Source of the DNA: Clostridia bacterium
Lineage (GTDB): Bacteria > Bacillota > Clostridia > Oscillospirales > Acutalibacteraceae
Reading direction: 5' to 3'
Length of the DNA stretch: 56,020 nt
NCBI GenBank assembly: GCA_017550625.1
Contig: JAFZOL010000067.1
Location: 1-56,020 of the forward strand
Shown here: in pieces, positions 16,593 through 22,859 of the stretch
How positions within the stretch are numbered: position 1 is the stretch's first letter
How the letters are laid out: each line of letters starts with the position of its first letter
Notes under the pieces: generated by a model
The model's input: only the letters and a program-made list of their open reading frames with translations
Databases searched by the model: none
What the model was told of the DNA's origin: nothing
Program-made: the position numbers and the translations under genes

Positions 16593-17113
16593 TCCACATC
16601 GATCTGGCAGCTTCTCATCACGGCGAGCGCCGCCTCGTGCAGGGCCGGGGTCACGCCCGCGCAGCAATTCTTGTCCACAGCGACATGCTCTTCCGGGAAC
16701 TCCGCCTTGAGCAACAGGGCGTTCGAGATCACGCAGATGTCGGTGCACAGGCCGATGAGCTCCACCGAAAACGGCTCCTTGCCCGCGGCGTTCGCGATCA
16801 GGGCGGGCAGGTTCACAGCGCCGAAGGTGTATTTTTCGACGCCGGTCCATTCTTTTTCCGCGAGGGCGGCGGCGACCTCTTCGTCGAGGGCGTGGCCGGG
16901 CGTGCCTTTGACGCAGTGCGGCACGGGCAGCTTTTTGCCCTCGGGCGTGTCCAAATAATCCTCAAAATGCGTGTCGAAGGTCACGAAGATATCTCCGTCG
17001 AACGAACGGATCTTTTCGGCGGCGGCGGGCACGATGGCCACGGCCTCTTTCGAGCCGAGCGACCCGTCCACAAAGTCCTTCTGCATGTCCACAACGACCA
17101 GAAACCGTTTCAT
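16589..17113 (-). CDS. Isochorismatase-family hydrolase (nicotinamidase-like)
   Basis: A 174-residue cysteine hydrolase. The triad is visible: Asp in VVDMQKDFVDG (about 9), Lys in VEKYTFGA (about 94) and Cys in ELIGLCTDICVISNA (about 125). The length and the DTHFEDY metal-site-like segment fit nicotinamidase (nicotinamide to nicotinate in NAD salvage), but the family also holds other amidases, so no symbol is given. It lies 9 bases after the aminotransferase stop and is the last gene of a three-gene operon. Its TGA stop overlaps the edge of the palindrome array. Confidence 0.8.
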   Translation of the reverse strand: MKRFLVVVDMQKDFVDGSLGSKEAVAIVPAAAEKIRSFDGDIFVTFDTHFEDYLDTPEGKKLPVPHCVKGTPGHALDEEVAAALAEKEWTGVEKYTFGAVNLPALIANAAGKEPFSVELIGLCTDICVISNALLLKAEFPEEHVAVDKNCCAGVTPALHEAALAVMRSCQIDVE

Positions 17114-17122
17114 GGCGTCTCC

Positions 17123-18337
17123 TTACTGCCTGTAATGGCTCAAAAAGTCCGCGAGCTTGTCCGAGGCTTCCCTGAGCACCTCGGGGCGCGGCAAAAACAC
17201 GATGCGCATGTGGTCCGGGGTGGGGTAGTTGAAGCCCGAGCCCGGCACCAGCAGCACCTTTTTCTCGCGTAAAAAGTCGAGCGCGAATTTGACGTCGTCG
17301 TTGAGGTTGAACTTCTCGCGGTCGAACCGCGGGAAGCAATAGAACGCCGCCTTCGGCTTCACCACCGACACGCCGGGGATCGCGTTCAGGGCGTCGCAGA
17401 TCACGGCGCGCTGCTCATAGATGCGCCCGCCCGGCACCGTGTATTCGTTCACGCTCTGGTAGCCGCCGAGGGCGGTCTGGATGATGGACTGCCCGGGCAC
17501 GTTCGAGCAAAGGCGCATGTTCGAGAGCAGGTTGAGGCCCTCGATGTAGTCCTTCGCGGCGGCCTTGTTGCCGCTTAAGATCATCCATCCGACCCTGAAG
17601 CCGCAGATCATGTGCGACTTCGACAGGCCGCTGTAGGTGATGCAGAACACGTCGTCGGCCAGCGACGCGGCGGAAATGTGCTGTTCGCCGTCCATGAGCA
17701 GCCGGTCGTAGATCTCGTCTGAGAAGAGGATGAGTTCGTGGCGGCGGCACACGTCCACGATCTGCTCGAGCAGCTCCTTGCTGTAATTCGCGCCCGTGGG
17801 GTTGTTGGGGTTGATGATCACGAGCCCCTTGGTGCGCGGGGTAATCTTTTTTTCGATGTCGGCGATATCCGGGAACCAGTCGCTCTTTTCGTCGCACATG
17901 TAGTGCACGGCCTTGCCGCCCGAAAGGTGGGTGCAGGCGGTCCACATGGGGTAGTCGGGCGCCGGGATCAGGATCTCGTCGCCGGTGTCGAGCAGGGCGT
18001 TGAGCGAGAACTGGATGAGCTCGCTCACGCCGTTGCCGGTGTAGATATCCTTCATCGTCACGCCCCTGATGCCCTTGAGCTGGGCGTACTGCATGATGGC
18101 CTTGCGGGCCGAGAAGATGCCGCGCGAGTCGGAATAGCCCTCGGCGTGGATCAGCGACGCCTGCATGTCGATCACGACCTCGTCCGGCGCGCTGAAGCCG
18201 AAGGGCGCGGGGTTGCCGATGTTGAGGCGCAGCACCTTGATGCCGGCCTCTTCCATGCGCATGGCCTCGTCCACAACGGGGCCGCGCACGTCGTAGCGCA
18301 CGTTCTGCAGTTTATCGGATTTCGTAAAGCTTCTCAT
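17123..18337 (-). CDS. alaA: PLP-dependent aminotransferase, AlaA type
   Basis: A 404-residue class I aminotransferase. Family marks are LNIGNPAPFGF, YTGNGVSELI, IINPNNPTGANYS, FSDEIYDRLL and the PLP-lysine segment YSGLSKSHMICGFRVGWM, with the substrate Arg in HMRIVFLP. The pattern FxxSDKLQNVRYDVRGPVVDEA is the start typical of AlaA, the glutamate-pyruvate aminotransferase that makes alanine. The ATG at 18337 was chosen because the protein start matches the family and a GGAAAAGGAAGA site precedes it. It follows the zinc-ribbon gene by 20 bases without a promoter. Confidence 0.85.
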   Translation of the reverse strand: MRSFTKSDKLQNVRYDVRGPVVDEAMRMEEAGIKVLRLNIGNPAPFGFSAPDEVVIDMQASLIHAEGYSDSRGIFSARKAIMQYAQLKGIRGVTMKDIYTGNGVSELIQFSLNALLDTGDEILIPAPDYPMWTACTHLSGGKAVHYMCDEKSDWFPDIADIEKKITPRTKGLVIINPNNPTGANYSKELLEQIVDVCRRHELILFSDEIYDRLLMDGEQHISAASLADDVFCITYSGLSKSHMICGFRVGWMILSGNKAAAKDYIEGLNLLSNMRLCSNVPGQSIIQTALGGYQSVNEYTVPGGRIYEQRAVICDALNAIPGVSVVKPKAAFYCFPRFDREKFNLNDDVKFALDFLREKKVLLVPGSGFNYPTPDHMRIVFLPRPEVLREASDKLADFLSHYRQ

Positions 18338-18357
18338 AATCGTCTTCCTTTTCCGGC

Positions 18358-19434
18358 TCAATAGCCGTAGTCGGTCCACGTGCCGTCCGCCCAGCGGATG
18401 ACCACGCGGTCGTTATAGCCCTCGGTCATATCGACGAGGATCGTCTGGTTCCTGCCGTTCACGAGCACCGGCATTTCGAACACGCCGTCGATATTGCCGG
18501 TGACGTGGCCGTTCAATGTGCCCGTGAAGGTCGCGGTTTTGCCGGCGGGGCCGGCGGAGAGCACGGGCGTGCCGCCCGAGAACGAGAACCTGAGGGTCTG
18601 CGCCTTGTTTTCGCTGTAGAGCGTCTTGCCGTCGAGGCGCTGCCACAGGGCGTTTACGTAGCTGTCGTCTTCGTAGGTATAGGGCTCCGGTTCGGTGGGG
18701 CTCGCATAATAGAGCGAGATCCAGCCCGTGTAGCCGTTGTAGGAGGTCTTGCCCCACCAGTGCTGGTCCTTCGCGGGGGCGGCGGTGTTCTCCCACACCT
18801 CGGTGATGTACACGGTGGCGTTCTGCGCGATCTTCGTCAGGGCGTTTTGGCTCGTGTTATGGTTCGGGCGGAGCCTCAGGTCGTAGGTCGGGATGAAATA
18901 ATAGCCGGGGGTATAGGCGTCCATGACCGGCGGGGGCGCGAGGGTCGCAGGCTCCTCGGTGGAAGGCTCTTCGGTCGCTTCTTCGCTCGCGGGCGAGTCG
19001 GCCGAGGCGGGCTCGGTGACGGCTTCGGCCTCTCCGTGCGTCTCTTTGGGTTTGCCGAAGCTGCCGATCACGCCGGTGAAATAGAGGACCGCGATCACGG
19101 CGGCGGTGACGGCGATGAGGCTCCCGACCGCGATCAGCGCGATCTTCAGCCCCTTGCCGGAGTTTTCTTCGGACTCAGCGGGCGCGGGCTGCGCGGGATA
19201 GGCCGCGGGCTGATAAACGGGGCGCGGCTGCGCGCCTCCGTTCGCCGGGTAGCCCGGCGCGGCTTGGTAGGGGGGACGCGCCGCCGGGGCGTTCCGGTAC
19301 GCGCGCGGGTCGGGGGTCGGCCCGGGATTCACGGGCGGGGCGGGCTCAGCCGGGGGGCGCGGCGCGGGCGCGCCGCAATTGGGGCAAAAAGCGCCGTCGT
19401 CCTTGATCGGGGCGCCGCAGATCTTGCAAAACAT
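18358..19434 (-). CDS. Zinc-ribbon membrane protein with extracellular SH3-like domain
   Basis: A 358-residue protein. Residues 3-20 are a zinc ribbon (CKICGAPIKDDGAFCPNCG), followed by a Pro/Ala-rich linker, one transmembrane helix (about 98-122), an acidic Glu/Ser/Ala-rich stretch, then an SH3b-like domain (YDLRLRPNHNTSQNAL through GKTSYNGYTGWISLYY) and a C-terminal beta domain of unknown type. The topology suggests a cytoplasmic zinc ribbon and an outside domain that may bind cell wall. The ATG at 19434 is preceded by AAAAGAGG; an upstream in-frame ATG lacks a site. First gene of the operon with alaA and the hydrolase. Confidence 0.75.
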   Translation of the reverse strand: MFCKICGAPIKDDGAFCPNCGAPAPRPPAEPAPPVNPGPTPDPRAYRNAPAARPPYQAAPGYPANGGAQPRPVYQPAAYPAQPAPAESEENSGKGLKIALIAVGSLIAVTAAVIAVLYFTGVIGSFGKPKETHGEAEAVTEPASADSPASEEATEEPSTEEPATLAPPPVMDAYTPGYYFIPTYDLRLRPNHNTSQNALTKIAQNATVYITEVWENTAAPAKDQHWWGKTSYNGYTGWISLYYASPTEPEPYTYEDDSYVNALWQRLDGKTLYSENKAQTLRFSFSGGTPVLSAGPAGKTATFTGTLNGHVTGNIDGVFEMPVLVNGRNQTILVDMTEGYNDRVVIRWADGTWTDYGY

Positions 19435-19502
19435 AGGATAGCCTCTTTTCCTGCCGGACATCCGGCCGCAAAGACGGTTCCGTCTTCTTTCGTTGTTCCC
19501 TT

Positions 19503-19531
19503 ATTATAGTGTTTTTTTTCGCCACGGTCAA
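19503..19531 (-). promoter_or_regulatory. Promoter of the zinc-ribbon/alaA operon
   Basis: TTGACC, 17 bases, TATAAT on the minus strand. Confidence 0.75.
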
Positions 19532-19614
19532 GGGTTTGGCGCGATTCGCGGGACATAAATTTACAGTTTTTAATGGATTTTCAAAAATTTTTCAAAAAAT
19601 AAAGCGATTTTGGG

Positions 19615-19643
19615 TTGCATTTTGCGTTCAGATGTGCGATAAT
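19615..19643 (+). promoter_or_regulatory. Promoter of the small RNA candidate
   Basis: TTGCAT, 17 bases, GATAAT. No coding frame with a ribosome binding site follows before the terminator at 19784-19804. Confidence 0.6.
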
Positions 19644-19649
19644 ACCCCA

Positions 19650-19804
19650 CAGAAGACGGCGATCCCCAAGCCGTCTCGCGGGAGGACCCCCTTAATCCTT
19701 CCGGACTGCAAAAAGGAAAGAGGCCGGGAACGCGGTCTCTTTTCTCCCTTTTAAAGCACGTTTTTGCAAGAAAATGTGACCCGAAGCCCGAGAGGGCTTT
19801 TTTT
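19650..19804 (+). ncRNA. Candidate structured small RNA of about 155 bases
   Basis: A promoter (19615-19643) and a tight intrinsic terminator bracket about 155 bases without a credible protein. The transcript would form a 5' hairpin AGACGGC/GCCGTCT with a nine-base loop, a mid hairpin AAGAGGCC/GGTCTCTT, possible long-range GGGAG/CTCCC pairing around the middle, and the terminator hairpin. Length and a large enclosed bubble would suit a 6S-like RNA, but I recognise no diagnostic sequence of 6S, SRP, RNase P or tmRNA. Identity open. Confidence 0.5.
19784..19804 (+). terminator. Intrinsic terminator of the small RNA candidate
   Basis: AAGCCC, GAGA, GGGCTT followed by a run of seven T. Confidence 0.8.
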
Positions 19805-19890
19805 ATGAGGGGTGAGAGGTGAGGAGTTGCGGACGTGGCTTTGCCCCGTACTCCATTATAAAAGACCGATTACGAGCGCGGGATGCTTTC

Positions 19891-19982
19891 AGCGGTAGCG
19901 CGGCAGCCGTACCCGACCCGTCCCCCTCTGTCCGCTTCGCGGACATCTCCCCCGCCCCGCAGGGGAGTCTGCCTCTGCCGCT
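19891..19982 (-). repeat. Double-hairpin repeat (family B), copy 2
   Basis: Inverted relative to the copies at 9381 and 42836; it has the same CTCCCCC and TCCGC stems. Confidence 0.7.
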
Positions 19983-20011
19983 CGACAGAAAAACGATCGG
20001 GTTCTATGTCC

Positions 20012-20407
20012 GGTCGGGCGACGGGGTGCTTGACGGTAGTACGGCTGCCTACAGCCGTTATTTCCCTGCGGAGAGGGGGTTGAGCCGAACGGCGAGACTC
20101 CCCGACGCGGGGAAAAGCGTTGGGAAAACTATCGGTTCAAGATTTGCTTGGGCGACGAACAAACTACTTTGCGTTTCACAAACATACATTAAAGAATCAA
20201 AGCTGCGAATCCAACAACCCCGCCGACCGCGTTAATCCAAAAAGGCAAGCGGGCACCGCCGCGACTTCCCCACGTCGGGGATGGGATCGATTTGAATCGG
20301 GTTATATTCATATCCCTTTTCTTTTCGTCAAATCGACCCACCCCACTCCGTAGGGAACAAACGGCTGTGGGCAGCCGTACTACCGGCAGACGGGCAACAC
20401 CGACCGG
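20012..20407. repeat. MITE-like palindromic element, copy 2
   Basis: Terminal inverted repeats (20012-20078 against about 20340-20407) hold GGTAGTACGGCTGCCTACAG and its complement. The interior shares long stretches with copy 1, including GCCGCGACTTCCCCACGTCG and AACCCCGCCGACCGCGTT (as CAACCCCGCCGACCGCGTTAA here). The copies are clearly related but diverged. Confidence 0.78.
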
Positions 20408-20599
20408 GCAAAACGAAAGCCGCAAATCCATACGCGCTGCGGCAGAGGTCTGCCGCGCTACCGAAAAAATCTGCGCGGCTGCGCCGCGCTCTATAAATGC
20501 GAGCCGCAGGCTCCTTAACTCCTCACCCCTCACTCCTCACCTCACACTTTTCACAAACCTTCTTTTTTTGTATTTTCTATGGAAAAATACGGCCGGATA

Positions 20600-20608
20600 T
20601 GCTATACT
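20600..20608 (+). promoter_or_regulatory. Extended -10 promoter of the XRE/dehydratase operon
   Basis: TGC-TATACT (extended -10), 28 bases before the start, with no good -35 at the right distance. Confidence 0.5.
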
Positions 20609-20636
20609 TTAAAAAAACGGATGAGAGGCGAATCAA

Positions 20637-21068
20637 ATGGCAAACGCGAAAAAGGTGGGGCAGCTGATCCGCGAGGCGCGCACGAACGCGGGCCTTACGC
20701 AGGAGCAGCTCGCCCGCAAGGTCAAAAACTGTTCCGCCGCCGACGTGAGCAAGGCGGAGCGCGGCGAAAAGGAGCTCACGACCGACCAATTAAAACAGAT
20801 CGCCAAGGCGACCGGCGTGACGCAGAAATCGCTGCTTGACGCCGCGAAGGGCACGTCGTCTTCGTCTTCGTCGGCGAAGCCCTCGTCGGGAGCGCTGACC
20901 GTGTCGATGAAGGTCACCGCCACCGAGAAAAAGCTCGTGGAGGCCTACCGCAAGGCGGACAGCCAGACGAAGAAGGACGCGATGAAGGTCCTGAAAGGCG
21001 AGGGCGCCGAGGCGCTGGCGCAGAACGTGATCGGCAACGTGATCGACGCGATCACCGGCAAGAAATGA
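20637..21068 (+). CDS. XRE-family DNA-binding regulator
   Basis: A 143-residue protein. The first 65 residues form a Cro/C1-type helix-turn-helix (VGQLIREARTNAGLTQEQLARKV, then ADVSKAERGEKELTTDQLKQIAKATGV). A Ser-rich linker (about 74-88) leads to a short Lys-rich helical C-terminus of unknown role. It lies 19 bases before the dehydratase large-subunit gene with no promoter between, so it may regulate that operon; this is inference from position. Confidence 0.85.
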   Translation: MANAKKVGQLIREARTNAGLTQEQLARKVKNCSAADVSKAERGEKELTTDQLKQIAKATGVTQKSLLDAAKGTSSSSSSAKPSSGALTVSMKVTATEKKLVEAYRKADSQTKKDAMKVLKGEGAEALAQNVIGNVIDAITGKK

Positions 21069-21087
21069 GCCGGAGAAGGGAGAAACC

Positions 21088-22359
21088 ATGGAACTGACGA
21101 AGGAACAACAGGCATTGCTCGACGGCGAGCGCGGCGAGACCATGGCCAAGGTGATGGAAACGCTGGTGCGCTACGGCGAGATCTTCGGCGCCGAAAAGAT
21201 GGCGCCGGTCACGAACGAATACGGCCACCTGGTGCTGTCGTTCGGGCTATCGTTTCTCGGCCCTGTGTTCGACCTCTATCAGAAGCTGATCGACGACGGG
21301 TGCGTGGCGGGGCAGAAATTCACCTGCGACCCGCGGCCCTACGACCCCGCCGTGCCGCAGAACCCGCTGCAGAAGCTCGTGGCGAAGGCTGTGTTCGGCA
21401 AGCAGAAGCGCTACGAGGGGCAGCTAAAGGAGCTCGGCATCCTCAACGACGATTCCTACACCTGCACCTGTTATCTCGACGAGCTCGGCAACACGCCGAA
21501 GCAGGGCGACGTGCTCTCGTGGGCCGAATCCTCGGCCGTGGTGTACGCCAACTCCGTGCTCGGCGCGCGGTGCAACCGCAATTCGGGCATCATCGAGCTG
21601 TTCGGTTCGGTGGCGGGCTACGTGCCGGTGTTCGGCCTGCTCACCGACGAAGGCAGAAAAGCGGACTGGATCGTGGAGCTCAGAACCGAGACCCTGCCCG
21701 ACGCCCAGCTTCTCGGCTCGGCGGTGGGCATGAAGGCGATGGAGGACGTTCCCTATATCCGCGGGCTCGACAGATTCCTCGGCACGGAGCTCAACGACGA
21801 CGCGAAGACCTACCTCAAGGACTTCGGCGCCGCCACCGCCTCGAACGGCGCGGTGGGGCTCTATCACATCGAGAACCTCACGCCCGAGGCCAAAGAGCAG
21901 GGTGAGGGCCTCATCCGCGAGAACGCGAAGGTCTACGTCATCGACGAGGCGGAGCTCCAACGCGTGAAGGATTCTTATCCCTGCATCTGGAAGAACCCGA
22001 ACGCCAAGCCGCAGCTCTGCTTCCTCGGCTGCCCGCACATGACGTTAAGGCAGCTCGAGGACTGGACCGACAAGGTCGAACAGGGCCTCAAAGAAGCCGG
22101 CAACGAGAAGGTGCTCATTCCCACCGTGTTCACGGCCTCGATGCCCGTGATCAAGGCCTTCAACGCCACGCCCTACGCCGGGCGGCTCAGAAAGACCGGC
22201 GTGGTGCTGAGCTTCATCTGCCCGCTCATGTATATGGATAACCCGCTTTGCAAGACCATGAACGTTATAACCTCGTCGAACAAGCTCAGGACCTATACCT
22301 CCGCGCGCTATTACTCGAACGAGGAGATCCTCGAAAAGATCACGAAGGAGGGCAAATAA
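21088..22359 (+). CDS. Aconitase X-family dehydratase, large subunit
   Basis: A 423-residue protein of the AcnX catalytic family (formerly DUF521). It opens LTKEQQALLDGERGETMAKVMETLVRYGEI as AcnX proteins do and has WAESSAVVYANSVLGARCNRNSG, LCFLGCPHMTLRQLEDW and ICPLMYM; Cys residues in the last two and in YTCTCYL are candidate iron-sulfur ligands. Characterised AcnX enzymes dehydrate cis-3-hydroxy-L-proline in bacteria or mevalonate 5-phosphate in archaea. Here the two subunits are separate genes. The substrate is not shown by context: no proline racemase or reductase is adjacent. The family call is firm, the reaction open. Confidence 0.85.
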   Translation: MELTKEQQALLDGERGETMAKVMETLVRYGEIFGAEKMAPVTNEYGHLVLSFGLSFLGPVFDLYQKLIDDGCVAGQKFTCDPRPYDPAVPQNPLQKLVAKAVFGKQKRYEGQLKELGILNDDSYTCTCYLDELGNTPKQGDVLSWAESSAVVYANSVLGARCNRNSGIIELFGSVAGYVPVFGLLTDEGRKADWIVELRTETLPDAQLLGSAVGMKAMEDVPYIRGLDRFLGTELNDDAKTYLKDFGAATASNGAVGLYHIENLTPEAKEQGEGLIRENAKVYVIDEAELQRVKDSYPCIWKNPNAKPQLCFLGCPHMTLRQLEDWTDKVEQGLKEAGNEKVLIPTVFTASMPVIKAFNATPYAGRLRKTGVVLSFICPLMYMDNPLCKTMNVITSSNKLRTYTSARYYSNEEILEKITKEGK

Positions 22360-22360
22360 G

Positions 22361-22801
22361 ATGCTTAAAACCTTTCAGGGCCGCGTGATCGCCGCGGGCG
22401 ACGTGACCGCCGAGGCGGTCGTGACCAGAAACGGCTTCAATACGCTGGCGTCGATGCAGATGATGTTCATCCAGCCGAAGACCAAGTGCGTGGACCAGTC
22501 GAACCCCGACCTCTACAACAAGATCCTCGGCGGGCGGGCGCTGTGCCTGCCCCAGACCATCGGCTCCACCACCGGCGGCATGTTTTTGTTTTCGGCGGTC
22601 GAGAGCGGCAAGGCCCCCGCGTGCCTGCTGTTTTCGAAGGATATCGACTCCCTTGCCGCCGCGGGCGCGGTGCTCTCGGACGTGTTCAGCAAAAACAAGA
22701 TGCCGGTCGTCGACCGGCTCGGCGACGAGTTCCTCGACTTCGTGAAGGACGGCGACCGGATCACGGTCAAGTCCGACGGCACGGTGCAGGTGCTGCGCTG
22801 A
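22361..22801 (+). CDS. Aconitase X-family dehydratase, small (swivel) subunit
   Basis: A 146-residue protein matching the AcnX small/swivel domain (formerly DUF126). It starts FQGRVIAAGDVTAEAVVTRNGFN and contains GGRALCLPQTIGSTTGGMFLFSAV, where the Ser of GST corresponds to the conserved active-site Ser of the GSSSGS region in homologues. SVESGKAPACLLF-like and SDGTVQVL segments complete the barrel. It begins one base after the large-subunit stop. It forms the active enzyme with the large subunit. Confidence 0.85.
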   Translation: MLKTFQGRVIAAGDVTAEAVVTRNGFNTLASMQMMFIQPKTKCVDQSNPDLYNKILGGRALCLPQTIGSTTGGMFLFSAVESGKAPACLLFSKDIDSLAAAGAVLSDVFSKNKMPVVDRLGDEFLDFVKDGDRITVKSDGTVQVLR

Positions 22802-22810
22802 CGCAGATCA

Positions 22811-22843
22811 AAAAAAAGGGTTGCCCGCGGGCAGCCCTTTTTT
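22811..22843. terminator. Bidirectional intrinsic terminator
   Basis: AAGGGTTGCCC, GC, GGGCAGCCCTT with an A-run before and a T-run after, between convergent genes. Confidence 0.85.
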
Positions 22844-22859
22844 GATATTGCGGATTGGA

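Larger units (their letters stand above)
19802..20547. repeat. Composite repeat with nested palindromes
   Basis: The outer arms are GAGGGGTGAGAGGTGAGGAG (19807 onward) and its inverted relatives (CTCCTCACCCCTCACTCCTC, near 20517-20540). Inside lie a family B double hairpin and a second MITE-like element. No gene is evident. It fills most of the space between the small RNA candidate and the XRE regulator. Confidence 0.65.

Noticed and set aside
19819-20533. Open frames within the composite repeat
   Set aside because: They are compositional by-products of palindromic repeats, with no ribosome binding sites and only repeat-derived similarity to frames at 8921-9454.
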